Shown here in pieces: positions 28,607 through 37,817 of a stretch of DNA of 41,291 bases. The stretch spans positions 1 through 41,291 of the forward strand of contig NZ_BAZR01000041.1 in the NCBI RefSeq assembly GCF_001315105.1, given 5' to 3'. Made by a program: the position numbers and the translations under genes. Under the pieces are notes generated by a model that saw nothing but the letters and a program-made list of their open reading frames with translations, was not told the origin of the DNA and did no database searches. How positions within the stretch are numbered: the stretch's first letter is position 1; every line of letters begins with the position of its first letter. This stretch comes from Paenibacillus sp. JCM 10914. GTDB lineage: Bacteria > Bacillota > Bacilli > Paenibacillales > Paenibacillaceae.

Positions 28607-29440
28607 TTGTCCGAAAACATGGAAGTCGCTAATCTAGTCACCAAGCTATCCATTGATGATACTGGCGTTGAAAAATCAATGGCTGAACTAACCCGACAAA
28701 TGAAGCTAGTAGAAAGTGAATTCCAAGCTGCTACATCTAAGCTCGGGGATCATGCGAGTTCACAAGATGCTCTGAGTACAAAGGCTGACGGATTGAACAA
28801 GAAAATGGAGATCCAAGCACAGCGGATCGCCAAATTAAAGCAACAGCATGAACAGGCAGTAGCATCAAAAGGTAAGGATGCCGCAGAGACGCAGAAGCTT
28901 GAAACTAGGCTGAATAAAGCTACAACTGAATACAATAAATTGCATAATGAACTACAAAAGACAACGGCTGAGATAGATAAGCAATCATCTGCTTGGCACA
29001 AGGCTTCGCAGGCCATTGATGCAGCAGCGAAGAAGATGGATGACATCGGCGGTAAGATGAAGGCAGCCGGTCAAGAGATGACCACGATGTTAACCTTGCC
29101 TATCGTTGCTGTTGGGACAGCGGGGGCCAAAGCATCTATTGATTATGAATCTGCATTTGCGGGTGTTAGAAAGACTGTAGATGCAACAGAAGAGGAATTT
29201 AAGCAGTTTTCCGCAGAAATAAGACAACTGTCTAAGGATATTCCTGCATCAGCAACAGCTATTGCGGAGATTGCTGAAGCAGCCGGTCAATTGGGCATCA
29301 AGAATGAAAGCCTAATGAGCTTCACACGCACCATGGCTGATTTAGGCGTAGCACGAATATGTCAGCGACAGATGCAGCCACGGCACTTGCTCGGCTGGCT
29401 AACATTACACAGATGCCGCAAGAAAATTTTGACCGTTTAG
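28607..29440 (+). CDS. Tape measure protein, N-terminal part
   Basis: The first 277 residues of a split tape measure gene. It starts at TTG 28607 behind GGAGGTGAG; ATG 28619 is an alternative. The sequence is a long coiled coil (TRQMKLVESEFQAATSKLGD, RLNKATTEYNKLHNELQKTT), then a hydrophobic patch near residue 165 (MTTMLTLPIVAVGTAGAKAS). The conserved TP901-type ending of the N-terminal domain is MADLGVA, after which the frame runs into 30 unrelated residues. Restoring one A at about 29353 joins it smoothly to the larger part: VATNMSATDAATALARLA. A deletion or sequence error is therefore likely. Confidence 0.85.
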   Translation: MSENMEVANLVTKLSIDDTGVEKSMAELTRQMKLVESEFQAATSKLGDHASSQDALSTKADGLNKKMEIQAQRIAKLKQQHEQAVASKGKDAAETQKLETRLNKATTEYNKLHNELQKTTAEIDKQSSAWHKASQAIDAAAKKMDDIGGKMKAAGQEMTTMLTLPIVAVGTAGAKASIDYESAFAGVRKTVDATEEEFKQFSAEIRQLSKDIPASATAIAEIAEAAGQLGIKNESLMSFTRTMADLGVARICQRQMQPRHLLGWLTLHRCRKKILTV

Positions 29441-32400
29441 GCGCCACAATTGTTGAATTGGGGAACAACTTAGCCACTACCGAAAGTGAAATTGTAACGA
29501 TGGGCTTACGGCTTGCTGGTGCTGGTAAACAGATCGGCTTGACCGAAGCGCAAATCCTTGCATTCGCCGGCTCCTTGTCCTCGGTAGGTATTGAGGCAGA
29601 AGCAGGCGGTACAGCATTTTCCCGTGTCATGATCAACATGGCTATGGCTGCTCAAATGGGCGGCGAAAGCTTGGATGACTTCGCGGCCGTGTCTGGCATG
29701 TCTGCTCAACAATTCAAGGATACATTCGAAAAGGACGCGGCATCTGCTCTATTGGCCTTTATTGAAGGGTTAGGGCGCATGTCAGAAGCCGGAGAAAACA
29801 CCTTCGCCGTACTGGATAAGATGGGAATGTCTGAAATCCGGGTTCGTGATACATTGCTTCGTACATCCGGTGCAGGCGATGTTTTGCGTAACTCGCTTGA
29901 AATGGGAACCAAGGCGTGGGAAGAGAACACAGCACTGATTGACGAAGCGAATGAACGCTATGAAACAACAGCATCACAACTAAAGATGCTAGGCAACCGG
30001 ATCATAGACGCTGCTATCACGCTTGGTGATGCGCTTGTACCGGCTATTATGGCTGCCCTAGATGCGTTAGAACCGTTGTTCACATCCATCGAAGAAGGAG
30101 CAGCGTGGTTCGCCAGCCTTGATGCCGAAAGTCAGAAAACTATTATAACCATGTTTGCTTTGGCAGCGGCAGCCGGTCCTTTACTAATTGTCAGTGGGAA
30201 GTTGGTTCAAAGTATTGGGTCACTTATCCCTGTAGTAAAAGGTTTAGGACTAGCGTTCAATTGGCTAGCTGTAACACCTTGGGGGTTAGTGGTAACCTCT
30301 GTAGCTGCGGTTACAGGTGCATTTTTCGCAATCAAAAGTTCGATGGATAGCAACAAGGAAGCTGCTGAGAATTTAGCTGCCGCTCAATTGGAATTACAGA
30401 ACATACAGGAAAAAGGTATTAACTATGAAGAAATCGCAGCTACTCAGGAAAAAATAGAAAAGCTCAATGAACTTGCAGAAACTTATAACAAACTTGCCAC
30501 ATTGGCTTCGCAATCGAACAGTGCACTTAGAGGCGAAAGTGGAGCTAACAGAGCTCTTATTGAGGCTTCTCAAAAGCTAGGAGTTAACTTCAAAGAATTA
30601 ACAGCGGAAGCAGCAGCATTAGGTGTGGAATTAAAGTTTGTTGATGAAAATGGAAAAGTGGCAGCAGCGTCTAGTGAGCATCTTGCTCGTACCATCAAAA
30701 CTTTAGCTAAAGCAGTAAAAGATGCTGAAAAAGCAAATTCGGAATTAATTGTTGAATCAGGTAAGAAACTGGTGGCGCATAGACAAGAGGCCGCAAACAT
30801 TGAGAATCTTCTGAAAACTTATAAGAATGCTAAAAAAGGTTCGAATGAGTGGGCGCAAGCGCAACAAGAATTGATCAGATTGTTCCCTCACCTAGCTTCT
30901 GGAACCGATGTTAATACTGAAGCTATTGAAAAACTAAGTGAAGCCAAACGACAAGAAATTCAACTTGAGTGGGAAAGTGTTAAATCAAAGACAACTGAAG
31001 CGTTAGCGGCTAAAGAAAATGCAATAGCGAGGCAAGAGGCTGCAATACTAGTTGCTGAAGGAATTAATAAAATATCAGGTAGCGGCGGTCTAGCCGAAAT
31101 CATACTAAACAGAATGAATGGTGAATTAGCTAGGTTACGTGGGGAGGCAGCATCCTTACAAGGGATACTCCAGAATGGTGATCCTAACAAATTGCCGCCG
31201 ACACCGGTCGCACCGCCTGCAACGATTGACCTAGGTAAAGTAACCAAACCTAAGACCCCGAAGACTCCGAAAACTCCAAAAGCTAAGGCCTACGAAAACA
31301 AAGCCTTGGATGAAGCTTATCGGCAATTAGAGCATAAAAAACGCATGGATGAAATGACTCTCGAAAGCGAATTGAAGACGCTTGAACAGATCAAGGCGAA
31401 GCATGTAAAGACAGCATCAGAGCGAATGGAGATCGAGGAGCGTCTACATGATGTACGAAAGGCGCTAGGGGATCGAACACTTGCGAATGCTCTTGACGAT
31501 CTGGACAAGTCTAAACGCCTCGGTAAGCTCACGGAGGAACAGGAAATCCAGCGTCTAAAGAGGATCAGAAAGCAGTATGCCGACTCCGCTGAAGAGCGCA
31601 AACAAATCAGTGACATGATCTTTGACGCCGAACTCCGGCACCAGGAAGCGCTCAAAAAGAAGATTGAGGAAGAAAAGCAGCTCCGTAAGGAAACGACAGA
31701 TTACGTCTCTCAGCAATTGCAAGCGGCTTATGAAGACCGTCTGGCTCGCGATGAATTCACGGCTGAAGAACAGTACAAGCTTCACGATAGACTCTTAAAT
31801 GACCAAATTTATCTGAATAATAATTACCTCAAAAAGGTTCTTGCTGATAATCGGTACACTGCAGATGAAAAGAAGAAAATCGAACGCGAAGTCACTGAGG
31901 CAGTAAGGAAACAAACGAATGAGCGCTTGAAGCTAGAACGCGAGTACAAAGAAAGCTTAAAGAAAATACTTGAAGACGAACAGAAGGCCCGAATAGACAG
32001 TATTAACAACCTATCAAAGGGAGTTCAGGACGCTCTTAGGAACAAGTATCAAGAAGAAAAACGGGTTGCTGAACAACGTATCCGCGATGCTCAACAGGCG
32101 AATGAGGACTGGAAGAAGTCCCAACTAGACTCGATCAAGGCTGTCTATGATGCTCGTGTCCAATCAGCACAACGCGCTGCAGATGCAGAAATAGCAGCGA
32201 TTGAAAGCACGTATAATGCCCGGATCGAGGCCATCCAGAAAGAGTTGGACGCGCTGAATGAGTCTGAGAAACAACGTAGCCGTGAGGAAATGGATGCAGA
32301 GGATCAAAAGAAAATAAACCGACTTGAAGGTCTGATTGAGTATGAACGTGATGACTTCAATCGCGCTCAATTACAAAAAGAACTGAACAAGGTTCTTGCT

Positions 32401-33075
32401 GATCAGGCTGAACGGCATCGCCAAGAACAGCTACAGGATCATAAAGACGCGTTGAAAACAGAACAAGATGAGCTGAAAAACAAGCAAAAAGAAGAGATTG
32501 AAGCCATCAAAGAACAACTTGCTGCTAAAAAGGAAATCATGCTTGCGGAGTATGAAGCGCAACAGGCTAATATCAACGCCATATACGCTGCTCAAAAGGC
32601 GTCTCTTGATCAGCAATTGCTCGACACACAGAACCATTATGCTCAACTTCTGAGCGCCAAGAGCCTGCAAGCAGAAGCCGAAAAGATGATCATTGATAAG
32701 CAGCAAAAGGAGATTCTTGAACTACTTGATAGTTATGGGGACAATTACAACCAGGCTGGACAGACGCTAGGTGAGCAGATGGTAGCGGGATTCAAGCCGC
32801 AAGTGGATGCGATATCCGCTATGATTGCGAATGTCGTTGCTCAAATTAATGCAGCCCGTAGTATGGCTGTAGCAGCAATGAATGAAGCATCACAAGCAGG
32901 AGCTGCTAATAATAATCAGAACGCGAACAGCAATAATTCAAATTCGTCTAAGTCTGGTCCGGTTCAGGGGCACGTGACGAGTGTAACACAAAATTTCTAT
33001 ACCCCGGTTACATCACCTTCGGATATTTCAAGGGCCGGGACCAAGGCTGCACAACAAATGGCAATGCAAATGTAG
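29359..33075 (+). CDS. Tape measure protein, main part
   Basis: The rest of the tape measure, 1238 residues; the joined protein would have about 1490. It sets tail length and lines the tail tube before DNA passes. Visible parts are an alpha-helical N-terminal domain (DAATALARLANITQMPQENF), hydrophobic segments near 265-330 (FALAAAAGPLLIVSGKLVQS, WLAVTPWGLVVTSVAAVTGA), a short PKTPKTPKTPK repeat around 640, and very long charged coiled coils from about 660 to 1130. The end is Asn/Ser-rich with NFYTPVTSPSDISRAG. By the rule of thumb of about 1.5 A per residue, the tail would be around 220 nm. ATG 29359 has no convincing ribosome binding site, supporting a split gene. Confidence 0.92.
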   Translation: MSATDAATALARLANITQMPQENFDRLGATIVELGNNLATTESEIVTMGLRLAGAGKQIGLTEAQILAFAGSLSSVGIEAEAGGTAFSRVMINMAMAAQMGGESLDDFAAVSGMSAQQFKDTFEKDAASALLAFIEGLGRMSEAGENTFAVLDKMGMSEIRVRDTLLRTSGAGDVLRNSLEMGTKAWEENTALIDEANERYETTASQLKMLGNRIIDAAITLGDALVPAIMAALDALEPLFTSIEEGAAWFASLDAESQKTIITMFALAAAAGPLLIVSGKLVQSIGSLIPVVKGLGLAFNWLAVTPWGLVVTSVAAVTGAFFAIKSSMDSNKEAAENLAAAQLELQNIQEKGINYEEIAATQEKIEKLNELAETYNKLATLASQSNSALRGESGANRALIEASQKLGVNFKELTAEAAALGVELKFVDENGKVAAASSEHLARTIKTLAKAVKDAEKANSELIVESGKKLVAHRQEAANIENLLKTYKNAKKGSNEWAQAQQELIRLFPHLASGTDVNTEAIEKLSEAKRQEIQLEWESVKSKTTEALAAKENAIARQEAAILVAEGINKISGSGGLAEIILNRMNGELARLRGEAASLQGILQNGDPNKLPPTPVAPPATIDLGKVTKPKTPKTPKTPKAKAYENKALDEAYRQLEHKKRMDEMTLESELKTLEQIKAKHVKTASERMEIEERLHDVRKALGDRTLANALDDLDKSKRLGKLTEEQEIQRLKRIRKQYADSAEERKQISDMIFDAELRHQEALKKKIEEEKQLRKETTDYVSQQLQAAYEDRLARDEFTAEEQYKLHDRLLNDQIYLNNNYLKKVLADNRYTADEKKKIEREVTEAVRKQTNERLKLEREYKESLKKILEDEQKARIDSINNLSKGVQDALRNKYQEEKRVAEQRIRDAQQANEDWKKSQLDSIKAVYDARVQSAQRAADAEIAAIESTYNARIEAIQKELDALNESEKQRSREEMDAEDQKKINRLEGLIEYERDDFNRAQLQKELNKVLADQAERHRQEQLQDHKDALKTEQDELKNKQKEEIEAIKEQLAAKKEIMLAEYEAQQANINAIYAAQKASLDQQLLDTQNHYAQLLSAKSLQAEAEKMIIDKQQKEILELLDSYGDNYNQAGQTLGEQMVAGFKPQVDAISAMIANVVAQINAARSMAVAAMNEASQAGAANNNQNANSNNSNSSKSGPVQGHVTSVTQNFYTPVTSPSDISRAGTKAAQQMAMQM

Positions 33076-33086
33076 GAGGTGTCGAA

Positions 33087-33944
33087 TTGCAAAGAGTCAC
33101 ATATGTAAACCCGAGAGGCGAATCTGTTGTATTCGGCACCTTCGGGTCTTTTGTGTTGGAGAAAATAGAAGGTACGGGGGCGCCGCCGCTAGATATTAAA
33201 TCTACCAAGTCGCCTTATCAAGATGGTAGCAGCTTTGTAAGTGCGCAGTTTACGGACAGAGATATATCTTTAGTCGGATTTATTAAGGCTAGGAATCAGC
33301 AAGAGATGTATGAACGCCGTAGGGATCTGGTTCGTATTTTGAATCCAAAGCTCGGCCCCGGAAAACTGGTATACAGCAATGACGCCCGGAGTTACGCGAT
33401 AACAGCAATTGCCGAGGAAAGTCCTGTGTTTAATGATCGTTATGTAAGCAATCAAATGTTCGCCGTTAACTTTGTTGCTAATGATCCGTATTGGAGGGAC
33501 GAGAACGAAACGGTTAAAGGGTTGCGGTTTGAGGCGGGTGGAATGACGTTTCCTCTTAGATTGCCGACTCAGTTTGCGTTTTCTGCCTATCGGGGTACTT
33601 TTACAAATTCGGGAGATGTAGCTGCACCATTGGAGATAAGATACCAGGGGCCAGCCACAAATCCAATTGTCGAGAGTGAGACGACCGGAGAATACATCAA
33701 GGTTAATTATGAGTTGTCTGACCAAGAGACGTTAATCATCAACACAGCCTTTGGCAATAAACGCGTTGAGGTTTTGAATGAGGATGGCAGCCGAACAAAT
33801 GTATTCAACTGGATCGATCTAGGCAGCACCTTCTTCCAACTTCAACCGGGGCAAAACATACTCAAGTACGGATCGGACAAAGACAGTGATCAACAGGCAG
33901 CAACGGTTACTATCTACTGGCACAATAGATTTGTGGGGGGGTGA
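33087..33944 (+). CDS. Distal tail protein (Dit)
   Basis: A 285-residue siphovirus tail protein. The N-terminal half has the Dit beta-sandwich pattern (ESVVFGTFGSFVLEKIEGTG, DIKSTKSPYQDGSSFVSAQF, DRDISLVGFIKARNQQEMYE, RRDLVRILNPKLGPGKLVY). The C-terminal half contains a galectin-like beta domain (APLEIRYQGPATNPIVESET). It forms the hub ring between tail tube and Tal. The start is TTG 33087 behind TAGGAGGTGTCGAA. It lies directly before the Tal-like gene, as usual. Confidence 0.9.
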   Translation: MQRVTYVNPRGESVVFGTFGSFVLEKIEGTGAPPLDIKSTKSPYQDGSSFVSAQFTDRDISLVGFIKARNQQEMYERRRDLVRILNPKLGPGKLVYSNDARSYAITAIAEESPVFNDRYVSNQMFAVNFVANDPYWRDENETVKGLRFEAGGMTFPLRLPTQFAFSAYRGTFTNSGDVAAPLEIRYQGPATNPIVESETTGEYIKVNYELSDQETLIINTAFGNKRVEVLNEDGSRTNVFNWIDLGSTFFQLQPGQNILKYGSDKDSDQQAATVTIYWHNRFVGG

Positions 33945-35038
33945 TGATCATTAATGCTCCATCTGTAAGGATACTAGACACAGATTTTAATCTGCTCGGT
34001 GAGATTGACAACTACGAGAGTCTACAACTGACAAGGCGCTTCTATCGTCCGGGTGAGTTTGAAATGCATATCCAGATTGGCAAGCGTCATACAGATCAGT
34101 TGTTACATGATCGGGTTATATACATCAACAATCAGCCTCACAAGTCGGGCATTATTCGTCACAGGGAAATCACCCAGGATGACAACGGGATTGAGACACT
34201 TATAGTCCGCGGCCCCACTCTTGGCGGTGTACTGGATCAACGGATAACTGTCACCAATAACTATGATCGTATTCGAGGACCAGCAGAAACCGTCATGAAG
34301 CACTATGTAACCAATCACCTTATAAGCAGTATCTACCCAGACCGGAATGTTCCGGTCTTTTCTGTTGCTCCAAATCAATTGAGGGGCAAGGAAACTCCAT
34401 GGCAGACACGCTTTGAACCGTTAGATCAGGTCATGCAAGAGATAGCGGAATGGTGCGATATTGGATGGTTTGTGCGGCTTGATTTCCAAATAAAAAAATG
34501 GGTGTTTGATGTCCTTCCAGGCCGGGATCTGACAGCAGGACAGAGCATCCTACCAAGGGTTATATTCTCACACGATTTCGACAACATTCAATCGCAGCAG
34601 TATGTTGACTCGAAACTCCAATATAAAAATGTAGGATATGCAGGCGGCAAAGGAGAAGATGAAGAGCGTTTGATTCAGATCGTGGGTGGCGGCAGTGGGT
34701 TTAACAGGCGTGAGACATTCCTAGATATCTCTTCTGCCGAGAACGCCGCTGAACTAATCGAGATGGGCCAGCAAAAGCTAGGTGAATTATCTCCAATTGT
34801 TACGTATAACGGTATGGTTTTGAGTACAAACAGTTTCAAGTACGAAAGGGATTGGGATCTAGGCGACCAGGTAACGCTCCAAAATAAAACGTGGAATCTG
34901 ACAATGGACAGCCGCATTACAGAGGTTAAGGAAATCTACGAGCCATCTTCAAAAGTTGAAATTGTCCTAGGTAATGAAATCCCGACAATTATGAACTATG
35001 TGAAACGATTGAGAAACGATGTAAAAAGGAGTGATTAG
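33944..35038 (+). CDS. Tal-like tail protein, Gp37/Siphovirus ReqiPepy6 type
   Basis: A 364-residue tail-tip protein. The pattern matches siphovirus ReqiPepy6 Gp37-like proteins: SVRILDTDFNLLGEIDNYES, LTRRFYRPGEFEMHIQIGKR, IIRHREITQDDNGIETLIVR and the central VMQEIAEWCDIGWFVRLDF. It forms the central baseplate hub or tip that meets the cell surface. ATG 33944 is preferred; GTG 33941 is next to it. The 1-base overlap with the Dit stop indicates coupling. Confidence 0.86.
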   Translation: MIINAPSVRILDTDFNLLGEIDNYESLQLTRRFYRPGEFEMHIQIGKRHTDQLLHDRVIYINNQPHKSGIIRHREITQDDNGIETLIVRGPTLGGVLDQRITVTNNYDRIRGPAETVMKHYVTNHLISSIYPDRNVPVFSVAPNQLRGKETPWQTRFEPLDQVMQEIAEWCDIGWFVRLDFQIKKWVFDVLPGRDLTAGQSILPRVIFSHDFDNIQSQQYVDSKLQYKNVGYAGGKGEDEERLIQIVGGGSGFNRRETFLDISSAENAAELIEMGQQKLGELSPIVTYNGMVLSTNSFKYERDWDLGDQVTLQNKTWNLTMDSRITEVKEIYEPSSKVEIVLGNEIPTIMNYVKRLRNDVKRSD

Positions 35039-35040
35039 AC

Positions 35041-36573
35041 ATGCCAGAGAAATCAGGCTTTTTTGACTCGACCGCTGATGATATACGGGCATATCCTGCT
35101 CGTGACTTTGCTGAGTATTTTGCAATGTTTGTGACGAATGGAGTATTTAACGGCGGGACTAATTTGGAGGTTACTGCCGTCGGTAATGACGCTAACATTC
35201 GGTTGAATCTTGGTTATGCATGGATTAATGGCTATGTTTACAGCGTGTTTGATAACCCTATTGTCCTGGGGATACAGCCAGCGACTACACAGGATCGTAT
35301 CGACCGGGTTATTTTGCGGCTAGATACGAGTACGCCTGTAAGGCTAATCAAAGCAATTATTGTACAAGGTAACCCCGGAGTAACGCCAACACCGCCAGCA
35401 CTAGTTCGAGCCGGCAACACATACGATCTAAGCCTTGCGCAGATCAGGGTAAGAGCAAATTCAACCATTATTGAACCTGCAAATATCACTGATGAACGCT
35501 TGAATCAAACTGTCTGCGGTCTGGTCAACTCATTAATTCGTGTAGATACCGCAACCTTTCAAAGACAGTGGGATGAATTTTTACAATCGATTCAAGATCA
35601 AGGCTTTGCGACAACATCATACGTTGATAACAGAGTGCTGACCGGAGGGTACGGCGCAACGACAAACAGTGGTAATGCCTATAGTGTTACACCTGTTCCA
35701 GCACCGGCATCATTGGTTGAAGGGTTGAGAGTGACCATTAGAATAAATGCAGCGAATACCGGAGCAGCGACTTTAAATGTGAAGGGACTCGGAGCAAAGA
35801 GCATTTTGAAGGCGAACGGAAGTGCTGTAGCATCAGGTAATCTTAAGGCCAACTCTATTTATACCTTGGTTTACAACGGAACGGCTTTTATCTTACAGGG
35901 TGAAGGGGGTGAGTATGGAACAGCAGTGGCAGGCGATGTGAGAAGCACAAAAAATATCGGTACTGATAATGGTTTGGTAACAGGTACGCTAATTACGAGA
36001 AATACCAGTCAAACCAATATTACTCCCGGACCGACAACTCAAACTTTGCAAGCGGGTATTTACGATTATCCGATTGTCGTCGCTGGTGCACAGATAGTTA
36101 ACTATGGCACTGTAGACCTGTCATTCCCATGGCAAAACTGGAACACTACATTAGGGGTTAACTTCACCACATTTGCTACCCTTCCATCACGACTAAATAT
36201 GATTGCATTTACAACTAACATGGATGCAACGACTAGTTTGCCAAGGACACGGATAAACCAAGCGCTGAATGGTGATTTGATCGGAATCGCATTGATGGAT
36301 AGTGCCAATCGAGCATGGAGATTATTTGAAATTTCAAGTATACACTATGTCTTTATTTCATCTATTCAGATATCAGCACAGGCCAAGACTGCTTCGGTTG
36401 TATACCAAATATCAGCAAGTGCTAGTGGCCCACCAGGGAATGCGCTCGTTAATAATTCAACAATGCCTACAGGTTTTAGTTTCGATAACAATGTTAGGCT
36501 GGGCGTTTTGACAGATACAAAAGGAAACAACAATGCGCGAGCTGAAGGAAATGGGAAGATAATCTATGTGTAG
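35041..36573 (+). CDS. Tail fibre / receptor-binding protein
   Basis: A 510-residue fibre-like protein. The N-terminal 150 residues (SGFFDSTADDIRAYPARDFA, GGTNLEVTAVGNDANIRLNL, DRIDRVILRLDTSTPVRLIK) match the baseplate-attachment domain of Bacillota phage fibres. The middle has a small domain with NAANTGAATLNVKGLGAKSI. The rest is a Gly/Thr/Asn-rich beta region, likely the receptor-binding head. It should decide host range. ATG 35041 lies two bases after the Tal stop. Confidence 0.85.
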   Translation: MPEKSGFFDSTADDIRAYPARDFAEYFAMFVTNGVFNGGTNLEVTAVGNDANIRLNLGYAWINGYVYSVFDNPIVLGIQPATTQDRIDRVILRLDTSTPVRLIKAIIVQGNPGVTPTPPALVRAGNTYDLSLAQIRVRANSTIIEPANITDERLNQTVCGLVNSLIRVDTATFQRQWDEFLQSIQDQGFATTSYVDNRVLTGGYGATTNSGNAYSVTPVPAPASLVEGLRVTIRINAANTGAATLNVKGLGAKSILKANGSAVASGNLKANSIYTLVYNGTAFILQGEGGEYGTAVAGDVRSTKNIGTDNGLVTGTLITRNTSQTNITPGPTTQTLQAGIYDYPIVVAGAQIVNYGTVDLSFPWQNWNTTLGVNFTTFATLPSRLNMIAFTTNMDATTSLPRTRINQALNGDLIGIALMDSANRAWRLFEISSIHYVFISSIQISAQAKTASVVYQISASASGPPGNALVNNSTMPTGFSFDNNVRLGVLTDTKGNNNARAEGNGKIIYV

Positions 36574-36591
36574 GGAAAGGATGATGACTTA

Positions 36592-36894
36592 ATGAAGAAT
36601 GTTGTGTTTGAATTTTTTTCGACTGGGATCGGAACTGTGAGGGCGATTTACTCCAATTTCAGTCCAGATGAGGATAATTTGATTGTAACAGATGCAGAAT
36701 TGCCAGAACGAGAAGACATTCCAGGCATGAACGCTTATTTACGCATTGTATTAGATACAGGCGAGCTATATTACGATTACGTTGCACATGAAACACTTGA
36801 TAAAAAAGTATCTGATTTACAGCAAGAAAACGCCGAGTTAAGACAGGCGATTATTGAATTAACCATGATGATGCGATGCCACAATAACCAATGA
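36592..36894 (+). CDS. Hypothetical fibre-associated protein
   Basis: A 100-residue protein with ATG 36592 behind AGGGAAAGGATGATGA. The first two thirds are beta-rich (VVFEFFSTGIGTVRAIYSNF, YLRIVLDTGELYYDYV) and the end is a coiled coil (KKVSDLQQENAELRQAIIEL). This combination is frequent just after fibre genes and may be a fibre assembly or accessory protein. The function is inferred from position only. Confidence 0.6.
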   Translation: MKNVVFEFFSTGIGTVRAIYSNFSPDEDNLIVTDAELPEREDIPGMNAYLRIVLDTGELYYDYVAHETLDKKVSDLQQENAELRQAIIELTMMMRCHNNQ

Positions 36895-36909
36895 GGGGAG
36901 GTGATAATC

Positions 36910-37050
36910 ATGATATTCACTAAAGATAGTGCGCTCGTTAAGATCTGGTACGGAGCCGTTTTGACAGGTCAATACACACTTGAACAGGTCCCACGGCTCT
37001 CCAATCTAAAAGATGTTGTAACCGAATTGGTCAATGAAGTATCTGCTTAA
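36910..37050 (+). CDS. xkdX: XkdX family protein
   Basis: A 46-residue protein from ATG 36910 to TAA 37050. It matches the short XkdX pattern: WYGAVLTGQYTLEQVPRLSN with a closing helix. XkdX homologues sit between fibre and lysis genes in PBSX and many Bacillota phages. The function is unknown. It starts ten bases after the end of the previous gene behind GGGGAGGTG, and tandem terminators follow. Confidence 0.75.
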   Translation: MIFTKDSALVKIWYGAVLTGQYTLEQVPRLSNLKDVVTELVNEVSA

Positions 37051-37052
37051 CC

Positions 37053-37083
37053 GGCACGTCACTAATGTGAACGTGTCTTTTTT
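37053..37083 (+). terminator. First of tandem terminators
   Basis: CACGTCAC (37055-37062) pairs with GTGAACGTG around TAAT with one bulged A, followed by TCTTTTTT. It ends the structural transcript. Confidence 0.75.
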
Positions 37084-37085
37084 AT

Positions 37086-37115
37086 GCCCCTGGGTGGTCC
37101 GGGGGCTATTTTTAT
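37086..37115 (+). terminator. Second of tandem terminators
   Basis: GCCCCTGG (37086-37093) pairs with CCGGGGGC (37099-37106) with one G-U pair, then TATTTTTATT. Together with the hairpin just before, it should separate tail and lysis expression. Confidence 0.75.
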
Positions 37116-37140
37116 TACAGAGATATAGGGGGACGAGGGG

Positions 37141-37524
37141 ATGAGTCAAATACAAGGGGTGGGTGACATGTCAGATGATAATTCGAAATTACTCGTTGAT
37201 ATACAGATCCAGCTTGCAAGGATTGAAAAGACACTCGAAGTAGTACCTACATTGGCAGCTGCGGTCGAGACATTGAGAGAGATTGCGCGTAACGCTGATC
37301 AGTCTGCTAAATCAGCTCATCATAGACTTGATCTCTTGCAAACCGCCAAAGAGATAGCAGATGAAGCATTGCGAACGGCACAAACGGCAATAGCAGAACA
37401 GAATGTACAAAAGGAAGATCAGAAGTGGTTTAAGCGTACTTTCTACGGAGCTGTTATTACCGGATTTGCTGGTGTTGTTGTAGCTGCTGTATGGGCTGGG
37501 ATAAAGCTGGCTGCACTCAATTAA
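37141..37524 (+). CDS. xhlA: XhlA family hemolysin-like protein
   Basis: A 127-residue protein, 118 if the second ATG at 37168 is used (GGGGTGGGTGAC lies before it). The N-terminus is a coiled coil (KLLVDIQIQLARIEKTLEVV, TLAAAVETLREIARNA); a hydrophobic segment near the C-terminus (FYGAVITGFAGVVVAAVWAG) is one membrane span. XhlA-type proteins lie before holin and endolysin and assist membrane breakdown. The position here fits exactly. Confidence 0.8.
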   Translation: MSQIQGVGDMSDDNSKLLVDIQIQLARIEKTLEVVPTLAAAVETLREIARNADQSAKSAHHRLDLLQTAKEIADEALRTAQTAIAEQNVQKEDQKWFKRTFYGAVITGFAGVVVAAVWAGIKLAALN

Positions 37525-37535
37525 TAGGAGGATGA

Positions 37536-37817
37536 ATGAATATGGAATGGAATATGATTTTTGAATTGATAGATCCGCGGCTACTGGTCGTGGTAGCGGT
37601 ATGTTGGGTAATTGGATATATCTTAAAGCAGACGCCTAATATCCCGAATTGGAGCATTGTGTATATCGTGCTGGTAATTGCGATTGTTTTGACTATTGGA
37701 TTGCTTGGCTGGTCAGTCGAGTCGGTTATTCAGGGCATATTGTGCGGAGCCTTTGCTGTTTTCGGGCATCAGGCCGTGAAACAAACAGCAAAGGCAGTTG
37801 GTGAATCCAATGAGTAG
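37536..37817 (+). CDS. Holin
   Basis: A 93-residue membrane protein. Two to three hydrophobic spans are seen: LLVVVAVCWVIGYIL (about 16-30), IVYIVLVIAIVLTIGLLGW (about 41-59) and VIQGILCGAFAVFGHQ (about 64-80). This is the pattern of a phage holin that lets the endolysin out. The start is ATG 37536 or ATG 37542 behind TAGGAGG. It overlaps the endolysin gene by eight bases. Confidence 0.85.
   Translation: MNMEWNMIFELIDPRLLVVVAVCWVIGYILKQTPNIPNWSIVYIVLVIAIVLTIGLLGWSVESVIQGILCGAFAVFGHQAVKQTAKAVGESNE

Noticed and set aside
29706..32706. Several minus-strand frames of 60-112 codons opposite the tape measure gene
   Set aside because: They are mirror frames of a long Ala/Glu/Lys coiled-coil gene, lack ribosome binding sites and have Ser/Leu/Phe-rich composition typical of antisense shadows.
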